A stretch of DNA of 64,000 nucleotides from Bryum argenteum (Eukaryota > Streptophyta > Bryopsida > Bryales > Bryaceae): assembly GCA_037043015.1 (NCBI GenBank), contig CM073327.1:9468727-9532726 (forward strand), read 5' to 3'. Positions within the stretch are counted from its first letter, which is position 1, and every line of letters begins with the position of its first letter. Below, piece by piece: positions 24,405 to 37,100 of the stretch. The position numbers and the translations under genes are program-made. Under the pieces are notes generated by a model, which ran no database searches, had not been told where the DNA came from, and worked only from the letters and a program-made list of their open reading frames with translations.

Positions 24405-25031
24405 AACCTATTTAGAGGCCAACCTCTCAGGGTGAACACTATGCTAGTTCTTGCCTAGCCACTAGTGCCTGCCTAGTCACTAGTGCCTTAGAGCATCCCC
24501 AATACTTCCGCGCCATTGGGACGCGCTAACGGATAATGGCGAGGGACGTACCTGAGCGTGCGACGAAATGGAGGGTTTTGGCCCCAATGGAAGCTCGCTA
24601 CAAAGCCCCCCAAACAGCCTTGATGTGGTGACGTGGCGGGGCCGGGCCAAGCAGCATGGCCTTGTGGTTGGGGAGGGTGGGGCCTTGCATTTGTGATCGG
24701 ATTTGGCGTTGACTACGCAATAGAGTGTGGAAAATGTCTCCCTGCAACTAGAAAAAACTTGACGTAAGCGGGGCTGCAATAGAGTGCCGCGGAAAGGTGG
24801 AGGGAGGGGTGGCGCGGCCATTGGGGTACTTTACGAGTGCGGGCCTGCCAATTAGCATTGGCGAGGGCCGTTTGCGCAACTAATGGGGATGCTCTTAGAG
24901 ATACCCAACATGGTATCCTCCCAAAGGGCTTTGAGGTACCCATTCGACAAGGTTCAAGAACCCGCCACCGGGCATGGGGAATAGAACCCACAACCTCATT
25001 GGGGGCCCTAACCTTGAAGCCAAGGCTTATA
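24405..25031 (-). mobile_element. tRNA-like SINE, minus, interrupted by a MITE
   Basis: On the minus strand, starting near 25031, the sequence reads TAAGCCTTGGCTTCAAGGTT then AGGGCCCC, followed by TGTGGGTTCTATTCCCC. These are spaced like the A and B boxes of a tRNA promoter. The body continues through CCTCAAAGCCCTTTGGGAGG to GTTGGGTATCTCTAAG, is interrupted by a 404-bp MITE, and resumes to the tail at about 24405. Related copies lie at 19.8, 28.2-29.0 and 32.7 kb. Confidence 0.75.
24491..24894. mobile_element. PIF/Harbinger-like MITE nested in a SINE
   Basis: The termini GAGCATCCCCAATA and TAATGGGGATGCTC are inverted, with TTA on both sides (24488-24490 and 24895-24897). The uninterrupted SINE copy at 28428-28447 reads AGTGCCTTAGAGATACCCAA, the exact empty site. 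This confirms the 3-bp TTA duplication and the 404-bp element length. Non-autonomous; no coding frame. Confidence 0.85.
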
Positions 25032-26328
25032 GTGCCTAATTTCATATACACATACATGTACAAGTTCGGTCTAGATCCAACGATTATCTACTCAAAAACC
25101 TCTCAAAAGTTGAAAATTTTCACTAGGACAATGACCAAGGGTTGTTTTGAGGCTTTGTGGCAATTTTGAGGCCTTACAACATTAGGAATTAAACATGCAG
25201 ACTATTCAAAGAGAGCACTTGCTTTCACAGTCAACTCCCTTTCCAATTTACTTAGAGATGGAAACAATACATTGAGCCTTGACTATATACTCGACAAACA
25301 CACTTTTCACACTAGACCTATAATAAATTTAATACCTAAAGATCCAAGAAAGCGAATTGGCTTTTTGAGAATGCCGCAAGAAAATAAGCTAGACAACTTT
25401 GACGGTTATAATCTTACAAATGAAGAAGAATCAACTGTTCAAAATTGGTATGCAACTAAAGTGCCAAGTTAACATTGAGATCCTATTGTTTGGATCTTTA
25501 AGGGAATCCTTAGAATAAGTTCTTTTAGACCCCAAAGAGAAGAAGGTCAATATTGATATTTTACCACTTTTGCATCAAGGATTGTTAGGTGTAAAATTTC
25601 TTCTTCGTAAAAATTACCCATTCCAGTCACAAACACAAGAATACTCAAAATTACCTTGCATCGAGTTAAGTGAGTTCTTTTGAAGTCATTTTCTTTTACA
25701 CAAGTTGAAACCCACTTAACGGAATGCCTAAGTAAGTAAGGAATCATACTTTACCATAAGTTTACTCTTCTGTAAGTAAGTTTGTTAGAGAGGAAGAAAT
25801 GCAAAAGCGGGGCCATGAATCTTGACAGTTGGGATCGACACAAATGCCCATATTGATTGTGTCGCAAGTGAATTAGGGTGTAAGTTAATTAGGCAGCAGC
25901 CAGGAGCAGCCCTAAGCCCTCAGTAAGTTAATTAGGTTTTAGGTAGGTACTTAAGCTACTGAATCAATAGCAGCCGAATCCCACTACGATGATTAGCTTC
26001 TGATCTTCATGCAGCTTCCTCCTATTGCAAATCTCTGACCATTATCTCTCTCAATGACGGCCTTTTCAATTTTTGCATTTTGTTCAACAACTTTCTTCAT
26101 ACCCATGTCTTGATTCTGTTGTCCGTTTTGAGTGAATTCACTTGCTGCACTTAACTTACTACTGTCAATTTCTACGAGTTCTAATGTAAAGAAATCTTTC
26201 AAGGCAGGTTTCGAAGATGTTGCTAGCTACCTTGGATGAGGATGCTTCAACTTCAACCCACTTTGAACTTTGTGATCTTGTGGCTATACAAGAATCGACC
26301 TCTAGTTCTTGATGTATTTCTCAAATGA
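25032..26328. other. Intergenic, no gene supported
   Basis: Short open frames at 25272-25472 and on the minus strand at 25993-26202 have no recognisable domain and are not joined by convincing splice sites. The region is otherwise unremarkable. Confidence 0.4.
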
Positions 26329-26508
26329 TTAACCCTTAAACGTCAGGCTATATGGATTTGGGCAGCCCAGTATTGGATCACAACATCTTCTGGACTCGGG
26401 CATCATGAATAGTGCACTTTTTGAACGTGGGCATCATGAATGATCCAATCAATGATGAGTGGCAACCTCCTAAACCCGTTCCAGGTTTTGAGGAGAGTTA
26501 GGGGTTAA
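26329..26508. mobile_element. TTAA-bounded MITE, short deletion copy
   Basis: Starts TTAACCCTTAAACGTCAGGC and ends GAGAGTTAGGGGTTAA, with TTAA at both outer borders (180 bp). The inside (GGGCATCATGAATAGTGCAC, then TTTTTGAAC) matches the longer element at 33082-33454, from which a central part is missing here. Proposed to be piggyBac-type on the basis of the TTAA target and CCC ends. Confidence 0.7.
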
Positions 26509-26604
26509 TACGTTGTTTGGTTAAAAAATAAGAAAGAAAAGACTTAACCATTTAAAATTTTGCATAGAAGTAGTAAAACAAGAGTTAACTCAAGAGTCTA
26601 TGGT

Positions 26605-27220
26605 TGCATGAACCCTTAAACACCCAAGGGGGGTCTGGAGTCTGGAATCACAAGTTTTTTGCAAAGTGTCATATATGAAAATGGGGGTGAGTTATCTAGA
26701 TCTCAACCTTGCAATAAACTTGTTTGAATTCATGTGAATAAAATTTGGAGTCATGAGGCCTCATTGATTGCGGAGTCATGACATATTAGTACCCAAAAAG
26801 ATCACTAAAATTTCATCATTTTCACTTTGAAGTGAAAACACTGCTAACAAACTTATTGCAATGTACAATCCATCAACTAGAAAGTTGTTTGGCTTCATCT
26901 CAAGAACACTCTTGTACAAAAAATATTCATCAAAAAAAGTTCTTGGCTCAAATAATAGCTTTGCAATGGTGAAAACTGTCAAAACATTTATAAGGAAAAA
27001 TGGTCCATAACTTTCATCCCTTGCACTCAAATTCTTTGCCTTATTTTCAAATCACCTTTGAAATATCAGATTGGGTTGAGATTTCTAACACTTAGACTAG
27101 ACTCTATTTGGAACCTATCTCAAAAAAAAAAGAGTTGAAATCGAAGGATGGATGAAGTAGATATAGCTCCTCAAAAATCATCCAATTTTTCCTCTTTTTT
27201 CATTGTAGAAACATCATTGC
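26605..27220. mobile_element. Decayed copy of the long TTAA-family repeat
   Basis: Begins with AACCCTTAAACACCCAAGGG (TGAA instead of TTAA) and continues with segments also present at 43.9-44.5 kb: TCTAGATCTCAACC, the TCACTTTGAAGTGAAAA block, GAAAGTTGTTTGGCTTCATC and TTTTTTCATTGTAGAAACAT. The right end is not preserved. Confidence 0.6.
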
Positions 27221-27224
27221 AAAT

Positions 27225-27485
27225 AACCTCAATTCCGTTAAAATGGCACTATGCCATGTGCCATTTTGTGACACCAAATCTTACATATGTGCTCACATGG
27301 AATGGTATATTCTGTAATATCACAATTTTTTTTATTTATGATATTACTCCTTTATATACAATGCCACTAACTTTCCATAATGTCACCTTCAAATTCTGTT
27401 ATATCACATGGTTTTTGGACTATAGTTCATAAAGTTGAAGTGTGCCATTTTAGCGGAATAATGCCATTCTAACGGAATTGGGGAT
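27225..27485. mobile_element. MITE with CAATTCCGTTA termini
   Basis: A 261-bp insertion. Its left end CCTCAATTCCGTTAAAATGG and right end CCATTCTAACGGAATTGGGG are inverted. The surrounding repeat exists uninterrupted at 45385-45410 (CATCATTGCAAATCC), which suggests an AAAT duplication at 27221-27224 and 27486-27489. Superfamily not assigned; no coding frame. Confidence 0.7.
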
Positions 27486-28189
27486 AAATCCAATATAAAA
27501 ATTACTACGATTGAAAAATTCCATCTTAAGATCATGAGTATATTAAAAAAAATTCATGAAGAACTATTCCAATGTGTAATGAAGATAATAATGGAAGTTA
27601 TTTTTATGCATGGGAAAAGTAAGTGAAATAACTGTCATAGTGCATTCATCATTTTGGGACTCTTATAAAATTTGATGTGAATTTTTGAGGGCAGTCTTAT
27701 AGGTGTTTCTAGAACAATGCCCTGCTTTTGCCCCCTGAAATGTTTGCAGTGAGTACATGCAACTGTTGGGTGAAGAAACTATTATGTACCTCTCGATCAA
27801 GAAGCATAGTGCTTCATTATTGATATCGCTCCATCTTTGAGCCCTCTCCCTAAATTCATTGTTTGGTTTTAAAAAAATGAGAGACCACTTCTGACTCAGT
27901 CACTTCCTTTTCTCGAGCCCCCAAATGTTCTGCCCCGAACTGGTCTGCCCACTTGTTAAGACATCAAGTGTCTGACCAAATTTTCATTTTAAAAATTTCA
28001 TTTTTTGCTAAAGTTAATTTGTAAAATGGTTTGTTTTTCCATCAACAAGGTACCATTTCGAATGATGTTGTATATGTGACTAGATGTTGTCATAGAAAAA
28101 GTGTGCCCTAATTTTCATAAATGCTCATCAAATTATCACTACTCTTGTTTACAAGCATGGTGTATAGAAGAGAAGAACATCTCCAACCC

Positions 28190-28500
28190 TATTTGAGAGT
28201 GACGTGAATAGAGTGTTCTTGGATGTATGTCTGGAGGTCATAACGCCAATGGCGAGACTATTACCTCCGGAGCGTTCTTGGAAGTATGTCTGGAGGTCAT
28301 AACACCAATGGCGGGACTACTACCTCCAGAGTGTTCTTGGAAGTATGTCCGGAGGTCATAACACCAATGGCGGGACTACTACCTCCTCTTTGAGTGGACA
28401 CTATGCTAGTTCCTACTTAGCCTTTAGTGCCTTAGAGATACCCAACGCGTATCCCCAAAGGGCGTTGAGGTACTCATACAACGAGGTATCACCATAGTTG
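28190..28500 (-). mobile_element. SINE body/tail, minus, with internal triplication
   Basis: The tail, AGTGACGTGAATAGAGTGTT, matches other SINE copies. The body includes CACTATGCTAGTTCCTACTT, the empty MITE site AGTGCCTTAGAGATACCCAA and a TACTCATACAACGAGGT segment. The tRNA-like head is missing. A ~63-bp segment of the tail is present three times. Confidence 0.65.
28206..28388. repeat. ~63-bp tandem triplication inside a SINE
   Basis: The unit GTTCTTGGAAGTATGTCTGG, AGGTCATAACACCAATGGCG, GGACTACTACCTCC is repeated three times with few changes. Other SINE copies have one unit, so this arose after insertion. Confidence 0.85.
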
Positions 28501-28749
28501 GATGTATCATGGTGGAGAGCATGGTGTATACTTTGTACATACACTTATTGGGAGTTGACTCTCGTGGACAAGTATGGGTTCCACGAGGGATTACAAGTTA
28601 TGTAGCAAGGCCAAACATGTGCATTATACATGACTCCATGTCAAAATGACACATAAAAGAAATCCGATGATCGAGGTTCTTCTTGTCTAGAAGTTCTATA
28701 CAAAACGAACGTTGAACGGGTACATAAATAACAAAACTGAAGATGAAAC

Positions 28750-28990
28750 GAAACTCCAACCTATTTAGAGGACATCGTGAATAGAGTGTTCGTTCGATTT
28801 ACCTTGAATGTATGCCCAGAGATCATCACACCAATGGCGAGATTACCAATCCCTCTCGGGGTGAACACTATGCTAGTTCCTACCTAGTCACTAGTGCCTT
28901 GACATGATATCCCGAAGGACTTTGAAGTACCATACAACGAATTCCAAGAACCCCACCATAGTTGGGTGGTCTATGGTAGTGAGTTCAACT
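28750..28990 (-). mobile_element. SINE fragment, minus
   Basis: Tail (CCAACCTATTTAGAGGACAT, CGTGAATAGAGTG) and body (CACTATGCTAGTTCCTACCT, CACCATAGTTGGGTGG) match the 32.7 kb SINE in reverse. The head is missing. Confidence 0.65.
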
Positions 28991-30656
28991 TAACAACTGC
29001 ATTGTAAATAAACAAAGTGCTCGCACTGCATCAGAATGTTACACTTCCAGTACTGTACTGGAGCGTCAGAACCCTACAGTCATCGAAGTAACCAAGGCTA
29101 CGGCAATCGAAGCTTCGGTTCAGATGTCCGAACAATAAGAATGATATCTAGACTCCTGTATGGCTATATATCAATCGCAAAGCTAATTCTAGTGCGACAA
29201 CTACTCACTCGCTGGTTGATTGACAGAATGGATTTGTATTTCTGAGCTTGTAATGTGAAGCGGCGACCATTCCGTGTTGTGGCGCTTCGATGTACAGCAC
29301 TCGTTACTTACCTCGGCGGCCACCAGGCAGGCACTCCCTGCCCTAACACAACAATCTGGCTTTACATGCATGAATAGACTCTGCAATTTCTGCAGTTTCT
29401 GTAGAATATCGTGTTCAAACCTGTATTCCAAAATATCATAGATCATTATAAAACCACGATCAGTATGACAACCCACGCATGATACCTGAAGTAAAAAATT
29501 ACAAGGGTCCTTTGAAGTTCTCTCATATGGGAACTTCGAGTAATATGTACTCCTTCCCTCTCACTAGTATACATGATTGATTTCTATATTACAAGGGAAT
29601 AAGATTCAACTTTCAGAGTCAGTCTTAATCTCGAAGTTTGAGTTGTGGTAACATATAAAGGTTACTGAATGAAAGAAAACCATATACTTACGGGTTGGCG
29701 TGAATGTGAATATAGTGTCCATTCGACCTACCCTTGATGATATGCCCACAAGATATAAATTACTGAATGACCTATTAGGATAGCTTGATATACTTAGCAG
29801 TTTAGACTAAAGAGGTTCATACAATGTTCAACATGAAGTGTTTCAACAAACTTTTCAAGCACAAGCACGGTATTTTAGTGAGACAGAGGGAGTAATTTCT
29901 AAGTGTTACATCAGGGACTCTTCCTTTCGCTCTCCTTTTACTTGCTAGTCTGATCAGATTAAATTGCAGTCCAGGGTAACAGCAGGAAATACACAAACAT
30001 GCCAAACAGTGCGAGTCACCTCTTTGTCAATGCCAAGAGGCAGCTCGATCAGGGCACGATCGAGCCACCAGATAGAGTTGCAGAGGTATACAATACACAC
30101 ACACGCACATCATTCTGACTCATGAATACACTATATTTCGAATTATTCACTGTGAGCATGGAAGCGGATCTTGAATCATGGGCAGCTAGCTAGCTAGCTA
30201 GGGATGCGAATCATGTTGTTGGCATGGCGTGCGCTCGACTAGCCTTGTCGATTGATCGTTGTGGTCCCTTCCTTCGCACCCGGCCCGGCCGAATGTCTGC
30301 ACATGAGACAACACAAGAACCAGGAATGATCGATATGCCCCTGGCCTGGTGGGAAATTTCCATGACTCGTTAATCTGAGACATTCCTCGTTTTCTACATC
30401 TACTTTTAGACCCTTCATTCGTTCCTCGGTTTCCACGACGCCTGTAGCTGGTTTTGGACGTGTATCCTCGTACGGTGCCTGCCTATCCGTGATTCAAGCG
30501 TTGAGGATTCTATAATAACATATGCATTGCATCTATTTTGGGATGGAATTGAGCTCAGAAACTTCTGTTTAGGTACATTTTTAGATAATCTAGATGATCT
30601 TCTTTGAGATTTTTCTTACAACTTGATTCTTGAGGTTTTCAATTGTAGAATCTTGT
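28991..30656. other. Intergenic, no gene supported
   Basis: Moderately GC-rich patches occur at 29.0-29.35 and 30.0-30.5 kb, with a (GCTA)n run near 30185. No frame can be linked to a known protein. A short SINE tail fragment lies at about 29695-29765. Confidence 0.45.
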
Positions 30657-31257
30657 TTAACCCCTAAAGTCACAACAATAGAAGATCTTCAAAGGAACCT
30701 TCTTCTAGTGTGAGGTGAGAATTTTTTGTTTTTGACGTGTTGTGAAGTATGTAACATTATGATTTGGTACTCAACTTGTAAAGGTACAAGTATGCCAAAT
30801 CTTAGGTTCGATTTCCTCACCGTTTGTGAGATCGTAATGTTTGGAGCTGATATTAAAGTATTCTGCCTTGTTGTATAATGGGAAAGTAATATTTTGGGGG
30901 CTTTGAGAACCATCAATATAAAATATACTTTTCATTAAAATTAATTGGAACTTATTTGGATTGGCTCAAATCACATATTATATGATAAAATAAAGAGAGG
31001 CTACCAATGACCTGCAAGGAACACCATTAGTTTCCCAAAAATAGTAAGTTTTCTATGATTATGAAACCTTGCCCCGTTTATGTATGAAGGCTTATTGTGC
31101 ACAAACTATGAATCCATAAGAGGTTTGGAAAATGAATGTGGTTTCCAACTCATAACTCAGTAAAAAGATAATTCCAAATATATTTTTTTTAGCTAGGTGT
31201 ATCTTCTCAAAATTTGGGATCCACCGTAAAATGGTTGATTAAGCTCTTAGGGGTTAA
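30657..31257. mobile_element. TTAA-bounded MITE, 601 bp
   Basis: Starts TTAACCCCTAAAGTCAC and ends AAGCTCTTAGGGGTTAA. Internal sequence is homologous to 45959-46507, for example ATTGGCTCAAATCACATATT and TTGAAGGC-type segments, confirming a repeat family. Non-coding. Confidence 0.8.
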
Positions 31258-32685
31258 ACAACTTTGTTATTTTGAGACTTCCGCGAGTCTCTTTTTAATT
31301 TTGCTCATTTGGCATTTCTCCCTCATTATGTGAGCGCGAGAATAGGTTTGCACTAATCATCTTGTTAAAAATCGAGTGAAGGGTTCCGTCCATGGGATTC
31401 TCAGAGCGAGAAAGTCCGTGGGCCAAGTTTTACCAATCATCTTGACAGCTCCCGTCAAAGGTCATCTTAGATTCTTGGACCACACGGTTCTATTGATAGC
31501 TGGCTTGAAGAGTCCCTCATAGAGGATTTTTGGCCCGAAAATGTCCGCTAAATCCAAGCCGTCAAAGTCTCAATGAGCGCAAAAAGCCTCAATTTAATGA
31601 AATTACTCATCTTAGTACCACATTAACATGTTTCTAAATAAAGACTAGAGAGGAGTTTTATAAATCTGAAATTGGTAAATTTTTGAAGTTTTTGTATGTT
31701 AATTTTTTTGGGGCACAAATTGATTATCAATGAGAATATATTTCTGTTTTGGGCAGATTTCACCATGCTCTAATAGATTTTTTTGAATTGAGAGTAAACA
31801 TCTTCTAATGTATGAGAAATTGTTAAGTATGAAAGATTATGTTGGAAAGTCATGGAAAATTTTTACAATTGGCAAAAAATTTCAACTTCATACAATTTAT
31901 TATTTGAGAGCTTGACCAAAGTATATGCAATCTGTTCTGAGCATCGCTTGACTTTACAAGTTAACCTCTAGACATACATGACACTTTTTAAACTAGAAGA
32001 ACACAAATAGCCATGTTTCTAGGCACAAAAAGGATAAAGGAAAATGAAGATAAGCTATTTAGATCTAAACCATATACTCTTATAGTAGATTTCATCACTT
32101 TCACTTTAAAGTAGAAATGCTATCTGTAAGCCGATTGCAATCAAAAAGTTAGCAACTAGAAAGTTGTTCACCTTCATTACAAAACACACTCTTGTATCAA
32201 AAAATTATTGAAAAGATTTCTTGGTTGACATAGTAGTCTAACTTGCAATGGTGAAAATTGCACAAAAAATTTCAAAAGAAAAAAAATATTACACTGAGCT
32301 CCTTGGACTATATCATATCCTTTCATATGAGCTCCTTGGACTATATCATATCCTTTCATATCTTCATCACATCTTGGATTGAGCAATAATTCTTACCGCA
32401 AGAATTAGATCCAAATTGAAATCAAATTTACCAATTAAAGTTGAAATACAAGAGTGGATGAAGGGGATACAACCCCAAGGACAACGTCTACTTTTTATTT
32501 GGTAATTTGAATATAGAAAGATCATTGGAACTCTAACACCAAACTGTTGGATCGAAATGTCCAACATAGAAGCTGTAGAATATCATCTTAAGCTCAATTT
32601 ATGTAAGAAAATTCATAAAAATTCTAATTTTGATTTCACATAATTAGCTTACACTGATAAAACATGCTCCATAAAGGCATCACAA
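31258..32685. other. Repeat-derived DNA, no gene
   Basis: 31.26-31.6 kb is unique-looking, non-coding sequence. 31.93-32.64 kb again resembles the long TTAA-family repeat (AGAAAGTTGTTCACCTTCAT at about 32158). A 33-bp unit containing GAGCTCCTTGGACTATATCA is duplicated in tandem at 32298-32365. Confidence 0.55.
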
Positions 32686-33020
32686 GCCTTGGCTTGGTGG
32701 TTAGGGCTCATGGCCCCGAATGAGGAGATCGTAGGTTTTATTCCCCATGCCGGCATGGTGCTCACCACTATAGTCCACCCAACTATTGTGAGGGGTCCTT
32801 GGACCTTGTTGTATAGGTACCTCAAAGCCCTTGAGGAGGATACTATGTCAAGTAATTTCAAGGCACTAGTAACTAGCTAGAAAGTAGCGTAGTTTTAGTG
32901 TCCACCCTCAAGAGGGGGAAGTAGTATTGTTCCAATTTCCCCTTGTCCGGTGGCCATCGGGATATTAGCATTACGAAAGAACACTTCATTCACGCCGGCC
33001 CCTTCAGAAAGGACTCCGCT
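32686..33020 (+). mobile_element. tRNA-like SINE, plus strand, most complete copy
   Basis: The head reads GCCTTGGCTTGGTGGTTAGG, GCTCATGG, then GTAGGTTTTATTCCCC about 35 bp on. These resemble tRNA A and B boxes, with the B box mutated from GGTTCRANTCC. The body (CATGGTGCTCACCACTATAG, CCTCAAAGCCCTTGAGGAGG, AAGGCACTAGTAACTAGC) and the tail with TTCATTCACGCCGGCC are shared with the other copies. It is followed at about 33082 by a TTAA element. Confidence 0.75.
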
Positions 33021-33081
33021 CCATAATTGAAAACCCTAAAACAATAGCTGCCTACATTAAAATGCATACCCTAAATTCATC

Positions 33082-33454
33082 TTAACCCTTAAACGCCCAT
33101 GGGGTCTAAAATGGGCAGCCCAAAATTGGATCACATCATCTTTTGGACTTGGGCATCATGAATAGTGCACTTTTTGAACTTGGGCATCATGAATGAACCA
33201 ATCAATGATGAGCTTTCAACCTCCTACAAGGTTATGTACAACCCCAACCTACCTACCACAATCCTTTCAAAGCACAAAATCACTCATACAAATTGTGAAC
33301 TGAATTGTAAAATTTCACTTTTTGGATGCATCATAAGGAGGTGACCAGTTTGACATCAAAATATAAGTGAAAAGTTGAACATGATAGTGAGAGCTACATG
33401 GAAGATTCTGTTGGAATCAAGCCCCTCGGGATTGCTTGGGCGTTTAAGGGTTAA
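33082..33454. mobile_element. TTAA-bounded MITE, 373 bp, near-perfect ends
   Basis: TTAACCCTTAAACGCCCA at the left and TGGGCGTTTAAGGGTTAA at the right are perfect 18-bp inverted repeats counting the TTAA. This is one of the best-preserved members. No coding frame. Confidence 0.88.
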
Positions 33455-34184
33455 GCGGCATATAAACAAGTCATTGACCTCAGGTATCTGAAGCTCATCC
33501 ATCGAGCTTGTATCGGAGCTTGGATACACATCTTTGTCTTACCTTATTACCCAACAAAAGAAGTTCACATACAAACAATGAAGAGTCAATAGACATCATT
33601 TCAGACACCGAACATAAATGTCATGAATTCCATAGTCATGTAGATCATAAACTCTATTATAAATGCTCTGAATAAAACTTCGAAGGCAGCAGAAAATGCA
33701 AAATTCTGATGTAGTATGCAAAAAATTACAACATTTCTGAGGATTCCATCTGACCATCTACCTCGATGAGACATGCAGATCCATTTTGTATGAAAATTAC
33801 AAAAATGTACCAACTACTCACATTAGACTACGGTATTTACCAAAGTCTTTACGATAAATGAACACCAAGGAAAACTTCTCTGGTACATACGAAGGCTGTA
33901 ATGAAACTGAGATGCTCAGAAAGATGGTGAAGATATCACAGGCACCACAAAATGCAAATAGATGTAATATCCTTTGATGAAATCAGCTTTACTTGTTGAA
34001 TAATACATCCTAGGTGATTGCTCTAGACTTTCCAGGAAATGATAATCAAAAACCTCCCATGCATTCTAGATGTAAGTCTTGAAATGCACGAGCTCATACC
34101 CTTACGAATGGAATCATGGGCAGGAAAAAGTGCCTGATAAAAAACGGCAGTAAAGGGAGATTAATGATACATGGAGGTGGTGGT
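33455..34184 (-). other. Downstream flank of the first SMU1 gene
   Basis: No gene is seen. On the minus strand this is the 3' side of SMU1 and probably includes its 3' UTR. Homology to the second copy ends within about 35 bp after the stop codon. Confidence 0.5.
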
Positions 34185-37100
34185 CTAGGGTTTCCAGAGC
34201 TTCATAGTGTTGTCGTTGCTGTACGTGACTAGCAAGTTGCGGTGAGGATGATGCGTCACTCCGATGATGTCCTTGTCGTGAGCCTGCCATACCCACACAC
34301 CACATTGGCTCATCCCTCCATGCCTGCTTACACTTTTACAATCACTAAACAACCGTTGCATACAAACACTAGACGAGAATCGTGTCTCGTATATGGCTTA
34401 CCGTCATCAGGTGCTCCAGCTTGCCTGTTTGGTTACTGAAGCAATATATGTTCCTGTTACCCAACCACACCCAGTCGTTAGCATTCCACCCGGTACGAAA
34501 AGCAACACCCTTCACTTAACATTTCTCAACCCATACAAGAACATCAATTCAACTTCATCTACAAACCCTCGAGCATTTCCAGCCTTCCCATTCACAAGAG
34601 CAATACTTGGTCATCGAGCGACACTCACCGATCCTCGCCTACACAATATATCCAGTCTCCTTTTGGAGATACTGTTGCTCCCACGAAGTCTCCTCCTTCT
34701 CGCTTTCCAGATGACAAACTTTTCACCACCTGCCATGCAACTCCTTCGTCAATCTCCATTCTTACAGACGAGTACCCGTGCCAGGTCGAGTGCATACTTA
34801 GCAGTTTACATTAGGTGAACGAGAAGGAGATGGTTGATGAGAAATATTAAGAGAGAGGACCAACCTGGCCCTGTAATGTCATCACGTAGATAGCAGACGC
34901 TCGATTGCATACCACAATGTGCTCCGGGTTCTTCGGCATAAGGTGCACGGAGTTCACGGTTGCATCGCCTCCCTGTTCCCATTACACCTCATAGTCAGAC
35001 CATCCCGCCGACCACTCTGCATCTCATTCGACACCCAACAAGCCCTCACTCCTGTAAAGAAATGGAAGAGAGCGAGGAAACTCACTCGTAATGGAGGCGG
35101 AGGTTTGAACGTTTGTAAACAGTCCGTGTTTTTCACGTCCCACACCTGCCAAACAACCATGCACAATTCAACCCATCAACCGCCACATCCAAAGAAATAA
35201 CCCACACGAAATTGTACATTTTAATGATAGTACGCATCAAGAAGGCGAAAACATCTACCTCACAAAGCTTCCCGGCATGAGTTAGCACTCGCGACCAAAC
35301 GAAAAGCATACCTATGGACATTGACTTGCAAGAAAGCTCACCTTCACAGACCCATCACTCGAGGCTGTGATCACTCGACTGCCATCACTCGTGAAGATGG
35401 CGTCATTCACGTACGAAGTATGCCCTCGAAACTCTTTCAACGTTTTCCCAGACTTCAATCCATGCAGTCTGCACACATACAAACATATCTCAGTCGTGCA
35501 CTCAGCGATAATACATGCAGCAGCAATCTCAAAATGGCACGTTCCATCCGTCGTAGACACAGCCGACAGCCACCTCCTTTATACCGAAGGAAAAACCTCT
35601 TTATTACACAATCAAAACAGGGAAGTTCCTCCAGGTCACTTGATCAATACCGCGCTGTGCCATCAAACGATGTGCTGAGCACTTGGGTGCTATCCCTTGA
35701 AAATGATACACTCGTCACACCCTGCCCGTGCGCTCTCTCGAACCTCCGCAGACATTGTCCCGTTCGTATTCTCCACACCTGCAACCCATAGAAAAATTCT
35801 CAATCCAGTACAGTCCCTTACAGAGAGCCGATGAGCAATATCTGGGCCAGACAGAATCGAAGCATTATGTACGAAGCAACACAAATGCTCCATGGCCATA
35901 GAATGACCCCGAAAGACGACTCAGAAGCAAGCTTTGCAGTAAAACGTATTCAATCAAATATCCATTCCTCCAACCCGGAATCGATCAACAAGTATTCTAA
36001 CCTTAATTTTGCCGTCCTGCGATCCTGAAGCCAGCATCTCGGAATCCTTGCTGAACGCGATACACAAAACCGCTTCGTCGTGCATCATAAACGCATCCTG
36101 CACCATTCAAAATTTATTTCGAAGATCTCAACATTCGAGGTGCCTAACTGAAAACGACAAGCAAGTACAAACTACGGTAATAACAAAAAACACTCCAAGA
36201 CGTACCACTGCTTGATACTGCAGGTCCTTTTTTAACTTTCCAGTCAGATAGTCCCAAACCTGCAAGAAATGAACAAAAAGACTACTCATTAGCGAACGCA
36301 AGAATCGCCCGCTCAACGATAGTTTACGAGACGAAAATTAAGCCATATTGACTTTTGAGAGAGCTCAGCTCGATTTAGCCATCCAATCATCTAGCAAACA
36401 GGCCTGACTAAACACCGAGGCGGATCTACATGAACCCCCATTCAAACACTAATTCTCACTTACAATCCAACAAGAACCAAATTTCACTGCTCAACTTCAG
36501 ACAACATCCAGACCGGACAAGATAATAGTTCTTGAGGAAGAAGCACATAGAGAGGACCTCCGTGGTGGCGATAATATGATGCTTAAAGTTTCAAAGGGTA
36601 CCAACCTCGATAAAGCCATCCACCGAAGACGACACCAAAAACTGCCCGTCGGGAGAAAATCGTGCGCACTCTGGATGACTTTGCTTTCCAAACTGCACCA
36701 TTTCGCAAATTTCCCATACTTCAGTAATTCTACGAAAGAGAGTTCCGAATAGACGACGGACAAATCCAATTACATTTCTATCCAACCCCACATGGTCGTA
36801 CCTTGATCGTATGCTCAAGCACGGTTGGATACATCTCTTCCTCGTCCGCCTTCACAGCTGCCGCACCTCTGAAAAGATCGAATTGTGTCCCTGGTGGCAG
36901 CAGCCCTGTTCACCTCACACACACCAACTTCATCATCTTCAAGTTCAAGCATATACTTAGATTGTTACAAGTTCAGGGTACGCACTCAACCAACACATCG
37001 GTAGGCTGAAAGCGAAGCACATACACTCGCCTCAAGACATGATACCAGACAACCACACACGGTCGAGGCAGCCTCTACTTACCCTGGTGTTGTTGCCACT

